NCBI GenBank assembly: GCA_018818595.1
Contig: JAHIRM010000003.1
Location: 36,242 to 100,241 of the forward strand
Reading direction: 5' to 3'
Source of the DNA: Bacillota bacterium
GTDB taxonomy: Bacteria; Bacillota_I; Bacilli_A; Izemoplasmatales; Hujiaoplasmataceae
DNA length: 64,000 bases
Both the position numbers and the translations under genes were made by a program. Within the stretch, counting starts at the first letter, position 1. The number at the start of each line of letters is the position of its first letter. Shown here one piece after another: positions 51,153 to 60,052 of this stretch. Under the pieces are notes generated by a model, which did no database searches, was not told the origin of the DNA, and worked only from the letters and a program-made list of their open reading frames with translations.

Positions 51153-53177
51153 ATGGATTTTAAGAAAAATATTTCGTTAAAAGATATCTTTCAAGAATTA
51201 CCAATCTACCCAAATTTTGAAGAAGGAATAAGAAGGGCCCCAAAAAGAGAATTCTTACTTTCAAAAGAAGAAACAGAACTAGCTCTTAAAAATGCCTTGC
51301 GATACATTCCAAAAGAATGGCATGAAACACTTATGCCTGAGTTTTTAGATGAGCTTTTGACAAAAGGTAAAATTTATGGATATAGGTTTAGGCCAAACGG
51401 GAGAATTTATGCAAAACCTATTTCAGATTACATTGGAATTACTTTAGAAGGAAAAGCATTTCAAGTCATGATTGATAACAACCTTGATTTTGAAATCGCT
51501 CTTTATCCATATGAACTTGTAACATATGGAGAAACAGGATCAGTTATGCAAAATTGGATGCAATATCATCTTGTAAAAAAATATTTAGAAATCATGAATA
51601 ATTCTCAAACACTAGTTGTCATGTCAGGCCATCCATTAGGACTTTTCGCATCAAACAATGCTTCATCAAGGGTGATTATTACCAATGGACTTATGATTGG
51701 TGCTTTCGACAATTTACGTCACTTTAACCGCGCTTCATCATTGGGCGTGGCTAATTATGGACAAATGACTGCGGGAGGATGGATGTATATTGGGCCACAA
51801 GGCATCGTTCACGGAACCTATTCTACACTATTAAATGCAGGCAGAATGAAATTAAATATTCCTGAAAATGAAGATTTGAAAGGTAAATTATTTGTTTCAT
51901 CTGGGCTTGGTGGAATGAGTGGAGCTCAGGGAAAAGCCATTGAAATCTGTGGTGGAGTAGGAATCATTGCTGAAGTAGATTATTCTAGAATTGAAACAAG
52001 AAAAAATCAAGGATGGATTCACTACGTTGCCTTGTCACCAAAAGATGCCTTTGAAAGAGCGCACATAGCAATAGACAATAAAGTACCACTTGCTATAGCA
52101 TTTTTTGGAAATATTGTGGATTTATTAGAATACGCAAATCATCACAAGGAAAACATAGATTTATTAAGCGACCAAACTAGTTGTCATGCTGTATATGATG
52201 GAGGGTATTGTCCTCAAGGAATTTCGTTTGAAGAAAGAACAGCTCTTCTTCAAAATGACAAACCTCTTTTCGAAAACTTAGTGAATAAAAGTTTAAAGAA
52301 TCATTTTGAAGCCATTCAAATTATGGTAGGAAATGGAACCTACTTTTTTGATTATGGAAATAGTTTTCTAAAAGCAATCTATGATTCTGGAATTCAAGAA
52401 ATTTGTAAAAACAACGAAAATGATCTTGATGGTTTTATTTGGCCAAGTTATGTTGAAGACATTATGGGGCCAGTTTTATTTGATTATGGATATGGGCCAT
52501 TTAGATGGATTTGTCTGAGTGGAAAAGAAACTGATTTAGATAAAACAGATGATGCAGCTATGTCTTGCATTGATTCCAAAAGACGTTTTCAAGATGCGGA
52601 TAATTATAATTGGATTAAGAATGCAAAGAAAAATCATTTAGTGGTTGGTTCAAAAGCAAGAATATTATATCAAGATGCTTATGGACGTTTAAAAATAGCT
52701 TTAAAATTTAATGAAATGGTTCGTCTTCAAGAAATAGGCCCTATTATGTTAGGAAGAGATCATCATGATACAGGTGGCACAGACTCTCCTTTTAGAGAAA
52801 CGGCGAGTATTAAAGATGGCTCCAATATTATGGCAGAAATGGCAACTCATGTCGCATTAGGAAATGCAAGCAGAGGAATGAGCCTTGTTTCTCTTCATAA
52901 TGGCGGAGGAGTTGGAATAGGCAAAGTAATCAATGGCGGATATGGTATGGTTTTAGATGGATCCGAAAGAGTTGATGAAATTTTAAATAACGCTTTGCTT
53001 TTTGATGTAATGGCAGGAGTGTCAAGAAGAGCTTGGGCTCGAAACGAACACGCAATTGAAACCGCTGATTTGTTTAACGATATGGATAATAACTCACTTA
53101 TTACGTTACCTTCTTTAACAGATGAAGAAAAAATTACTGAAATTGTGCGAAAAAATTATATCCAAGGAGGGAAGTAA
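51153..53177 (+). CDS. hutU: Urocanate hydratase (long form)
   Basis: 674 residues, longer than the roughly 550 of Bacillus and Pseudomonas HutU. It adds water to urocanate to give imidazolone propionate with tightly bound NAD+. Conserved blocks: VMSGHPLGLFASN, MTAGGWMYIGPQGIVHGTY, FVSSGLGGMSGAQGKA, HDTGGTDSPFRET and GGGVGIGKVINGGYGMV. The extra length is mainly an N-terminal extension and inserted segments, as in the clostridial-type enzymes. AAGGGGG-type site; the stop is just ahead of the ftcD start. Confidence 0.95.
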   Translation: MDFKKNISLKDIFQELPIYPNFEEGIRRAPKREFLLSKEETELALKNALRYIPKEWHETLMPEFLDELLTKGKIYGYRFRPNGRIYAKPISDYIGITLEGKAFQVMIDNNLDFEIALYPYELVTYGETGSVMQNWMQYHLVKKYLEIMNNSQTLVVMSGHPLGLFASNNASSRVIITNGLMIGAFDNLRHFNRASSLGVANYGQMTAGGWMYIGPQGIVHGTYSTLLNAGRMKLNIPENEDLKGKLFVSSGLGGMSGAQGKAIEICGGVGIIAEVDYSRIETRKNQGWIHYVALSPKDAFERAHIAIDNKVPLAIAFFGNIVDLLEYANHHKENIDLLSDQTSCHAVYDGGYCPQGISFEERTALLQNDKPLFENLVNKSLKNHFEAIQIMVGNGTYFFDYGNSFLKAIYDSGIQEICKNNENDLDGFIWPSYVEDIMGPVLFDYGYGPFRWICLSGKETDLDKTDDAAMSCIDSKRRFQDADNYNWIKNAKKNHLVVGSKARILYQDAYGRLKIALKFNEMVRLQEIGPIMLGRDHHDTGGTDSPFRETASIKDGSNIMAEMATHVALGNASRGMSLVSLHNGGGVGIGKVINGGYGMVLDGSERVDEILNNALLFDVMAGVSRRAWARNEHAIETADLFNDMDNNSLITLPSLTDEEKITEIVRKNYIQGGK

Positions 53178-53178
53178 T

Positions 53179-54141
53179 TTGAAAAAAATTGTTGAATGTG
53201 TTCCTAATTTTAGTGAAGGGCGAGATTTAGATAAAGTTGAAAGAATCATAAGTACATTTAGAAATAAAAAAAACGTATTGCTCGTCAATTATGAACCCGA
53301 TGCTGATTACAACCGAACAGTCGTTACGCTTTTAGCTGATCCAGATATTATTATAGATGTGTTAATGGAATTCACAAAAAAAGTTATCAATGAAATTGAT
53401 TTAAATATTCATTCTGGAGAACATCCTCGCATGGGAGCGGTAGATGTAATTCCATTTATCCCCATTGAAAATGTTACGATGAAAGAATGTATTGAGCTTG
53501 CAAACGAAATGGGAAGAAGAATTAGTGAAGAATTTCAAATTCCAGCATTTTTGTATGCAGAAGCTGCAAAAAAAGAAGATCGGATTTTGCTTCCTACGAT
53601 TCGCAAAGGCGAATTTGAAGGAATGAAAACAAAAATTAAAGAAGATGCTTGGGCTCCTGATTATGGAAAGTCTGAAATTCATCCTACTTTTGGCGTTGTG
53701 GGAATTGGGGCAAGATATCCTTTAATTGCCTATAATATAGACTTAAAGACTGAAGATGAAAAAATAGCGAATTCTATTGCAAAAGCTATTAGAAAATCTA
53801 GTGGAGGGTTTGCATATATTCAAGCAGGGCCTGCCTATCTTGAACAAAAACATCATGTGCAAGTAACGATGAATATCCTTGATTATAAAAAAAATCCGAT
53901 TTATCGTATTTTTGAAGTTGTAAAAATGGAAGCATCTAGATATCACATAGAGGTCTTAAGCGCAGAGATTGTTGGACTGCTTCCAAAAGACGCTCTTTTG
54001 AAATCACTTCAATATTATTTTGAAGTAAATAAACTTTCTTTTGACAAGAATATGAGTTTATCTGAGATAGTTTCCTATTCAATTCGATTTTTAAAACTTC
54101 GTGATTTTAATGAATCAAAAATCATAGAATCTTTTAGGTAA
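53179..54141 (+). CDS. ftcD: Glutamate formimidoyltransferase
   Basis: About 320 residues. Moves the formimino group from formiminoglutamate to THF. Motifs: ECVPNFSEGRD at the start, SGEHPRMGAVDVIPF with the catalytic His, and IGARYPLIAYNIDL. The TTG at 53179 is preferred: AAGGAGGG lies seven bases upstream and the N-terminus MKKIVECVPNFSEG is standard. The cyclodeaminase half of the mammalian bifunctional protein is separate here (55415). Confidence 0.94.
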   Translation: MKKIVECVPNFSEGRDLDKVERIISTFRNKKNVLLVNYEPDADYNRTVVTLLADPDIIIDVLMEFTKKVINEIDLNIHSGEHPRMGAVDVIPFIPIENVTMKECIELANEMGRRISEEFQIPAFLYAEAAKKEDRILLPTIRKGEFEGMKTKIKEDAWAPDYGKSEIHPTFGVVGIGARYPLIAYNIDLKTEDEKIANSIAKAIRKSSGGFAYIQAGPAYLEQKHHVQVTMNILDYKKNPIYRIFEVVKMEASRYHIEVLSAEIVGLLPKDALLKSLQYYFEVNKLSFDKNMSLSEIVSYSIRFLKLRDFNESKIIESFR

Positions 54142-54152
54142 AGGAAAATATT

Positions 54153-55418
54153 ATGAATGCAGATCTAATTATAAAAAATATTAGAACACTTTATACTCCC
54201 TTTCATCATCCGCCCATTCATGGAATGAAAATGAACGAGATTCAAACTTTTAATGAAGCATTCATTGCAATTAAGGATGGCAAATTTATTGGCTTTGGAG
54301 AGGGACCATATGACAAATTTCTTTCTCAAGGCACACAAATTTATGATGCACTTCATTGTATCGTTATTCCAGGCTTAATTGATTCGCATACACATTTAGT
54401 TCATGGAGGATCAAGAGAGGCGGAATTTTCCAAAAAAATAGCTGGAGTCCCATACATTGATATTCTTCTTCAAGGAGGTGGAATTTTTAGTACGGTTGAA
54501 AGTACGAGAAATGCCACTTTTAAAGAGCTTTATGATAAAGCCATGAATTCTTTAAAGGAAATGCTACTTTTTGGAGTGACAACGATTGAAGCTAAAAGTG
54601 GGTATGGATTAAATCAAATGACTGAAGTTTTACAACTTGAAGTTGCTAAAAAATGTGATAATGATCAACCCATTACCATTATTTCTACCTACCTTGGAGC
54701 TCACGCTCTTCCAAAAGAATTTAAAGGAGCGAGAGAGGTTTATATTAATCAAGTACTATCAGATATGAAAACGATTAAAGATAAAGATTTAGCTAAATTT
54801 GTGGATGTGTTTTGTGAGAAAGATGTATTCACTTTAGAAGAAACAAGTAAAATATTAAATAAAGCAATATCTCTTGGATTTAAAGTAAGATTACATTCAG
54901 ATGAAATGGTTTCGATTGGTGGCACTAAACTCGCGCTTGATTTAAAAGCAAATTCCATTGATCATTTAATGGCAATTACAGATCAAGACATTGATCTTTT
55001 AGCTTCTTCAAAAACGATTGGGAATCTACTGCCATCCACTTCGTTTTTCCTAAACAAAGAGTATGCTCCTGCAAGGAAAATGATTGAAAAAGGATGTGCC
55101 GTTTCTATTTCAAGTGATTATAATCCGGGGTCAGCTCCAAGTGAAAACTTTCAGTTTACCATGCAACTTGCGGGAAATAAACTTAAAATGACACCTTCAG
55201 AGATTTTAACAGCATCTACGATTAACCCAGCTTATGGGCTTGGGCTTTCAGACCATGTTGGTTCCATTCAAATTGGAAAACAAGCAGATTTTTCAATTTT
55301 GAAAGCAAGCAATTTAGATTATGTAATCTATCATTATGGAGTGAACCATACCCAAGACGTTTTTAAAAACGGAAAATTAGTTGTACGAGATAAAACCATT
55401 GTGAAAGGAGATAAATGA
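54153..55418 (+). CDS. hutI: Imidazolonepropionase
   Basis: 421-residue amidohydrolase that opens imidazolone propionate to formiminoglutamate. Metal ligands: PGLIDSHTHLVHGG, ISTYLGAHALP, RLHSDEMVSIGG and ISSDYNPGSAPS. It lies between ftcD and the cyclodeaminase and overlaps the latter by four bases. Confidence 0.95.
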   Translation: MNADLIIKNIRTLYTPFHHPPIHGMKMNEIQTFNEAFIAIKDGKFIGFGEGPYDKFLSQGTQIYDALHCIVIPGLIDSHTHLVHGGSREAEFSKKIAGVPYIDILLQGGGIFSTVESTRNATFKELYDKAMNSLKEMLLFGVTTIEAKSGYGLNQMTEVLQLEVAKKCDNDQPITIISTYLGAHALPKEFKGAREVYINQVLSDMKTIKDKDLAKFVDVFCEKDVFTLEETSKILNKAISLGFKVRLHSDEMVSIGGTKLALDLKANSIDHLMAITDQDIDLLASSKTIGNLLPSTSFFLNKEYAPARKMIEKGCAVSISSDYNPGSAPSENFQFTMQLAGNKLKMTPSEILTASTINPAYGLGLSDHVGSIQIGKQADFSILKASNLDYVIYHYGVNHTQDVFKNGKLVVRDKTIVKGDK

Positions 55419-56062
55419 TGAGCCTTATAAAATTAGATTTAAATGAATTTATTGAAGAAATTGATTCTTCCAAACCAGCACCTGGTGGCGGGTCCGTTAG
55501 TGCTTATGCTGGAACATTAGGCATTGCTTTGATTCGAATGGTTGGACATTTATCCATAGGTAAAAAAAAGTACGAATTACTAGATGATGCGATAAAATTA
55601 GAGTTTGAACACATCATCGATGATTTAAAAGAGTTTAAGACAAAGCTGTTAAGTTTTGTTGATGAAGATACTTTGGCATTCAATCAAATGATGTTAGCTT
55701 ATAAAATGCCGAAGAATTCTGAAGATGAAATTGCTTTAAGAAACATAGCGATTCAAAGCGCAACCACTCAAGGAATTGAAACACCTTTAAAAGTTGCAAA
55801 ATTGAGTTTCGCTGCTTTAACAAAACTTGAATTAATCATGCAATATGGAAACAAATCCGCTCTTTCAGATTTGGGAGTTGGAGCCTTAATGTTATCCTCA
55901 AGCGTCGAAGGAGCCTTGCTAAACGTCAAGATCAATCTTCCTGGTTTAAAAGATAAAGAACTTGTCAAAATATATAATGATGAAATGGAGTACTTGCTTT
56001 TAACTACATTAAAAACAAAGCAAGAGATATTAAATAAAATTTATAAAATGATGAACGATTAA
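55415..56062 (+). CDS. fchA: Formiminotetrahydrofolate cyclodeaminase
   Basis: 215-residue helical protein. SKPAPGGGSVSAYAGTLG near the N-terminus is the family signature. Releases ammonia from 5-formimino-THF and forms 5,10-methenyl-THF. It completes the histidine-to-glutamate route in this operon and links it to the folate pool used by Fhs (7558). Two ATGs are possible (55415 and 55418); AAGGAG precedes both. Confidence 0.92.
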   Translation: MMSLIKLDLNEFIEEIDSSKPAPGGGSVSAYAGTLGIALIRMVGHLSIGKKKYELLDDAIKLEFEHIIDDLKEFKTKLLSFVDEDTLAFNQMMLAYKMPKNSEDEIALRNIAIQSATTQGIETPLKVAKLSFAALTKLELIMQYGNKSALSDLGVGALMLSSSVEGALLNVKINLPGLKDKELVKIYNDEMEYLLLTTLKTKQEILNKIYKMMND

Positions 56063-56108
56063 ATAAATTACATTACAGTTATGATGTAATTATCTAATGA
56101 AATAAGCA

Positions 56109-56140
56109 AAAATAAGATGGGAAATCCTTCTTATTTTTTT
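56109..56140 (+). terminator. Intrinsic terminator of the hut operon
   Basis: AAAATAAG (56109-56116) pairs with CTTATTTT (56130-56137), followed by T residues. An ATTACAT/ATGTAAT inverted repeat between the stop codon and this stem has no T run. Confidence 0.78.
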
Positions 56141-56193
56141 GTGATGAAATCGTGAATTAATTGTAATATTCTCGTATAATCAAGTCATTTCTC

Positions 56194-56222
56194 TTGACAT
56201 GTGACACCTTGTCATATAGAAT
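56194..56222 (+). promoter_or_regulatory. Promoter and operator of the TetR-ABC operon
   Basis: TTGACA (56194-56199), 17-base spacer, TAGAAT (56217-56222). The spacer contains the inverted repeat TGACA-CCT-TGTCA (56202-56214), placed so that a dimeric repressor would mask the promoter. The TetR-family protein encoded next is the obvious ligand. Confidence 0.75.
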
Positions 56223-56251
56223 GAATATAGTATTTTAATCGAGGTGGAAAA

Positions 56252-56881
56252 ATGCCTTCACAAACGTTTTTCAATTTACAAATTACAAAACAAAACAAGA
56301 TTTTAGAAGCAGCAAAAAAGGAATTTTCTAAAGTACCCTTTGCGGAAGCCTCCATCAATCAAATCATCAAAGAGGCAAACATTTCCAGAGGAAGTTTTTA
56401 TATGTATTTTGAAAATAAATATGATTTAATTTCTTACATCTTAGAATTTTTTCGAATTACATTAAGAAACTACATGTTAAAGATTATTCCTAGTGTTGAT
56501 GGAGATTTAGAGAAAATAACTCTTGAAATTCATGATTATTTTTATCATTTATATGAAGACAAAGAAAACCAAAATTTTATAAAGAATATTATCATTTATT
56601 TTCACTCAAATATGGAAAATAATAACTCAAATTGTATCCACCAGCAACCAATTAAAGACGAATTACAGATGATGATTCCATATCTCAATCCAAACCAATT
56701 TTATTTTACTGATGAAAATAAAATTAAGTCGGTTGTAGATATCGTATTTTCTGTTTTAAAAACAGTTCTTTATAATGCTATGTTGGTATCAGAAACAGTA
56801 GAACTATCAAGAAAAAGGTTAAAAGAATATTTAAGTATCATTAAAATTGGCTATACCAAGAAAGAAGAGGAAATGAATTAA
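56252..56881 (+). CDS. TetR-family regulator
   Basis: 209 residues. The N-terminal helix-turn-helix ILEAAKKEFSKVPFAEASINQIIKEANISRGSFYMYFENK is typical; here only short parts matter: INQIIKEANISRGSFY. The C-terminal ligand domain has no clear subfamily. The stop overlaps the ABC gene start (TAATG), so regulator and exporter are co-expressed, and the palindrome in the promoter suggests autorepression. Confidence 0.9.
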   Translation: MPSQTFFNLQITKQNKILEAAKKEFSKVPFAEASINQIIKEANISRGSFYMYFENKYDLISYILEFFRITLRNYMLKIIPSVDGDLEKITLEIHDYFYHLYEDKENQNFIKNIIIYFHSNMENNNSNCIHQQPIKDELQMMIPYLNPNQFYFTDENKIKSVVDIVFSVLKTVLYNAMLVSETVELSRKRLKEYLSIIKIGYTKKEEEMN

Positions 56882-59103
56882 TGTTAAAATTAGTAGGAAT
56901 TAGTAAAAGCTATACCGTAGGAACATTTACACAAGTTGCATTAAATAACGTCGATTTGGATTTTAGAAAAACGGAATTTGTTACCGTCTTAGGACCTTCA
57001 GGTTGCGGAAAAACCACCCTTCTAAATATTGTTGGTGGATTGGATCATTATGATAAAGGCGATTTAATTATAAGCGGAAAATCTACAAAAGATTTCATTG
57101 ATCAAGAATGGGATATGTACAGAAACAATTCAATTGGATTCATCTTTCAAAGCCACAATCTTATTCCGCATTTAAGCGTTTTACAAAACGTTGAAATGGG
57201 AATGACGTTAAGTGGAGTTAGTTCCTCGGAACGAAAGCAAAGAGCAATAGAAGTATTGACTGAAGTAGGTCTAGAAGACCACATTTACAAAAGACCAAAT
57301 CAACTTTCAGGAGGTCAATCTCAAAGAGTTGCGATTGCGAGAGCTTTAGCAAATAATCCTGATGTCATACTAGCCGATGAACCAACCGGGTCTTTGGATT
57401 CCGTGACAAGTGTTCAAATATTAGAATTAATTAAAAAAATTGCAAAAGATAAACTGGTAATAATGGTGACACATAATTCTGAATTAGCCTATAAATATTC
57501 ATCTAGAATTATTAAGTTAAAAGATGGCAAAGTTGTTGACGACTCAAACCCAGTTTTAGAATCAAATCAAGAAAAAGATGCTTTGACTCTAAAAAAGACA
57601 TCCATGAGTTTTAAAACGGCAGTAATATCATCAATAAATAATATAAGAACAAAAATTGGAAGAACATTATTAACCGCTTTTGCAGGAAGTATTGGAATCA
57701 TTGGTATTGCGTTGATTTTATCTTTATCAAATGGATTAGATCAAGAAATAAGTAATTTCGAAAAAGAAACCCTATCAGGATATCCAATTTCAATTACTGA
57801 ATCGAGGTTTGACTTTGAAAAAATAAGGCAAGAAGGAGTTGGAGACTTAACTCCATATCCTGATGTTGAATTTGCTACTAGCTATGATGAAAATAGATTA
57901 GCAGCTTACTTTACAACAAATATAATTACAGATGATTATATAGCATACGTAAATGATTATGTAACCAATGTAGCTCCAGAAAAAATAGCCGGAGTTAAGT
58001 ATGTAAAAGATATGAATTTCTCGCTATTAAAATACGTAGAAACAGATTTTGCTTCAGGATATGTATCATTGTATTCTGAATCGATTGTTTCTGATGAAAC
58101 CGATTCTCCAGCAAGTCAATTTGGAATGATTTCTTCTTTCTTTACCTTGCTACCTGACGGAGATGTTTTGCAAAACAATTACGACGTAATTTATGGAGAC
58201 CTTCCCGATAATACATCTGGAAATGATGCCTATCAAGTTGTATTAGTTGTCGATGAGTATAATCGAATCTATACATCTACGCTTCTATCACTCGGTTTTG
58301 ATGTTGAAAATCAAACGGAATTTTATTTTTCCGATATCATTGGAACCAATTTTAAGTTATTTATTGGAGAATATAATATCTTAACTAGCGACGTTTCCTC
58401 TGCAATTGATATTGAAATATCAGGAATTGTTAGATTACAAGATGGGTCAAATGTAAATTTACTATTTAATGGTTTGGGATATACTTCAGATTTAACTGAT
58501 TATATTGAAACAACTTTCCCAGATGAAGTAGGAGCAGTCAATAGTATTTATCTTTATCCAAATAATTTTGATGACAAAGATGCAGTTAAAACTTATTTAA
58601 ATGCATACAATGATGGATTAGAAAATGACGATCCAGCAAGAATTGAATTTGTAGATCAAGCTGCAACATTTACTTCAATGGTTAAAGGCGTTATTGATAC
58701 AATATCAATTGTTTTAATTGCATTTGCGGCTATATCGTTAGTGGTATCTTCTATCATGATTGGAATTATTACGTATATATCTGTGTTAGAAAGAACAAAA
58801 GAAATTGGTGTTCTTCGTGCACTAGGAGCTAGAAAAAAAGACATATCAAGAGTGTTCAATACCGAAAACTTACTGATTGGATTAGCTGCAGGCCTTGTAG
58901 GAATTGGAGTTAGTTTATTGCTAATTATTCCAATTAATTTAATTATTGAAAATCTTGCAGATATGCCAAATATAGCTAAATTATCATTTAGTTCTGCTTT
59001 CTTCTTAATCCTTATAAGTGTTACACTAGCGTTTGTTGCAGGACTAATTCCTGCAAGAATGGCTTCGAAAAAAGACCCTGTTATTGCCTTGAGAACAGAA
59101 TAA
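56881..59103 (+). CDS. MacB-like ABC transporter, ATPase fused to FtsX-type permease
   Basis: 740 residues. The ATPase domain has Walker A GPSGCGKTT (38-46), signature LSGGQ (142-146) and Walker B VILADE (162-167). A membrane helix near 265, a large extracytoplasmic domain (about 290-600) and three helices near 615, 665 and 705 form the MacB/FtsX permease. Such proteins move peptides, lipids or drugs mechanically from the outer face of the membrane. Both halves in one chain suggest a homodimer. The TetR gene upstream supports an inducible efflux or cell-envelope stress role. Confidence 0.9.
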   Translation: MLKLVGISKSYTVGTFTQVALNNVDLDFRKTEFVTVLGPSGCGKTTLLNIVGGLDHYDKGDLIISGKSTKDFIDQEWDMYRNNSIGFIFQSHNLIPHLSVLQNVEMGMTLSGVSSSERKQRAIEVLTEVGLEDHIYKRPNQLSGGQSQRVAIARALANNPDVILADEPTGSLDSVTSVQILELIKKIAKDKLVIMVTHNSELAYKYSSRIIKLKDGKVVDDSNPVLESNQEKDALTLKKTSMSFKTAVISSINNIRTKIGRTLLTAFAGSIGIIGIALILSLSNGLDQEISNFEKETLSGYPISITESRFDFEKIRQEGVGDLTPYPDVEFATSYDENRLAAYFTTNIITDDYIAYVNDYVTNVAPEKIAGVKYVKDMNFSLLKYVETDFASGYVSLYSESIVSDETDSPASQFGMISSFFTLLPDGDVLQNNYDVIYGDLPDNTSGNDAYQVVLVVDEYNRIYTSTLLSLGFDVENQTEFYFSDIIGTNFKLFIGEYNILTSDVSSAIDIEISGIVRLQDGSNVNLLFNGLGYTSDLTDYIETTFPDEVGAVNSIYLYPNNFDDKDAVKTYLNAYNDGLENDDPARIEFVDQAATFTSMVKGVIDTISIVLIAFAAISLVVSSIMIGIITYISVLERTKEIGVLRALGARKKDISRVFNTENLLIGLAAGLVGIGVSLLLIIPINLIIENLADMPNIAKLSFSSAFFLILISVTLAFVAGLIPARMASKKDPVIALRTE

Positions 59104-59109
59104 GTAAAC

Positions 59110-59136
59110 ATCAGTTGAGAAATCAGCTGATTTTTT
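59110..59136 (+). terminator. Intrinsic terminator after the ABC transporter
   Basis: ATCAGTTGA (59110-59118), GAAA loop, TCAGCTGAT (59123-59131) with one T-G pair, then T residues. Confidence 0.85.
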
Positions 59137-59202
59137 ATTGATTTTAAGGGATTTTATGATATTTTTAGAGAACGAATTTTTATATACAAAAAATATAAAA
59201 TG

Positions 59203-59211
59203 TGATATAAT
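59203..59211 (+). promoter_or_regulatory. Extended -10 promoter of the 59248-62066 operon
   Basis: TGATATAAT. Transcription would begin near 59218, so the ATG at 59221 would be almost leaderless; this favours the TTG at 59248 as start. Confidence 0.55.
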
Positions 59212-59247
59212 ATCACCAAAATGAATTTAGAAAAAGGGGTAAAAAAA

Positions 59248-60030
59248 TTGAACGAAATTAAAGAAAAAATTGAAAAGATTTTGGCTTCAACAAATGTTGG
59301 CCAACCTTCAGATTATCCACTCGAAAATGAGATGATTGAAGAATATGACGAGTTCGAATACGAAGAACTTTATAGCGATATTTATGTTCTTGTCAAAAAT
59401 ATAGATGATTTTTATGGTCAAAATGCAAATCAAAAAGCAGCAATGCTAGTAGAATCATTTTTATTAGAAACAATGGTTTTATTAAAAAAAGACCCCGAAA
59501 ATATAGTTGTTGAATCTGGAGAGTTTTACGTTAAATCCACCGGATTTACGCCTGATGGAGACGTATTGATGAATCTATTCGAAGATACTGTTATGATTAA
59601 CACGATGTTAGATCTTTATAATCAAGCATTAGCAGATAATGATTTTCCAAGAATGGAAGTCGGAATCGGACTTGCAACTTTCGTAAGTGAAGAGTTTGAA
59701 GAAGAAAACAATCACGAGTGTGATTGTAAAGATGATGAAGAATGTAAATGCAAAGAAGATGAAGAGTGTGATTGTAAAGATGATGAAGAATGCGAATGCA
59801 ATCACAATCATGAAGAAGATGATTTTGATTATGGAATTGATTTCAATAATACAGCAGCTGCTCTTGCTGAAATGGCAAACTCAGAAGAACTTGATCCAAT
59901 CGTATTAAACAATATTGCATATGATTTATTATCTGAAATTGATGAAACATTTTTTGAAAATCATTTAGAGGCTTTTTTATTAGATGACGATGTTGTAATT
60001 TATCACGGAAATATAGTAAGCGAAGAATAA
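59248..60030 (+). CDS. Degenerate class III cyclase-like protein with Cys/acidic repeat insertion
   Basis: About 260 residues from the TTG at 59248, eight bases after AAAGGGG; an ATG at 59221 would add nine. The N-terminal NEIKEKIEKILAS, the central SGEFYVKSTGFTPDGDVLM and PRMEVGIGLATFV, and the later FNNTAAALAEMANSEELDP follow the order of class III nucleotide cyclase domains (compare GD-V--F, GIGI, AA-LA--A), but the metal-binding Asp pair and catalytic residues are not convincing. Between the GIG strand and the AALAEMA helix, residues 156-192 hold four CxC units spaced by eight with acidic residues and His. The fold is a guess; the repeat is certain. Confidence 0.55.
   Translation: MNEIKEKIEKILASTNVGQPSDYPLENEMIEEYDEFEYEELYSDIYVLVKNIDDFYGQNANQKAAMLVESFLLETMVLLKKDPENIVVESGEFYVKSTGFTPDGDVLMNLFEDTVMINTMLDLYNQALADNDFPRMEVGIGLATFVSEEFEEENNHECDCKDDEECKCKEDEECDCKDDEECECNHNHEEDDFDYGIDFNNTAAALAEMANSEELDPIVLNNIAYDLLSEIDETFFENHLEAFLLDDDVVIYHGNIVSEE
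59719..59814 (+). repeat. 24-bp tandem repeat encoding CxCKxDEE units
   Basis: Four units of 24 bases (59719, 59743, 59767, 59791) encode CDCKDDEE, CKCKEDEE, CDCKDDEE and CECNHNHE. Cysteines are at residues 158, 160, 166, 168, 174, 176, 182 and 184. The unit length is a multiple of three, so repeat number can change without breaking the frame. Confidence 0.9.
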
Positions 60031-60052
60031 AAAGGATTAATGGGGGAAAAAC

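Noticed and set aside
58656..59111. Minus-strand open frame of 151 codons inside the ABC transporter gene
   Set aside because: Lies fully opposite a clear ABC permease, shows no ribosome site, no family motif and a composition expected from the reverse of membrane-helix codons.
59719..59814. CRISPR array or minisatellite outside genes
   Set aside because: The 24-bp repeat has no spacers and lies in frame within a coding sequence.
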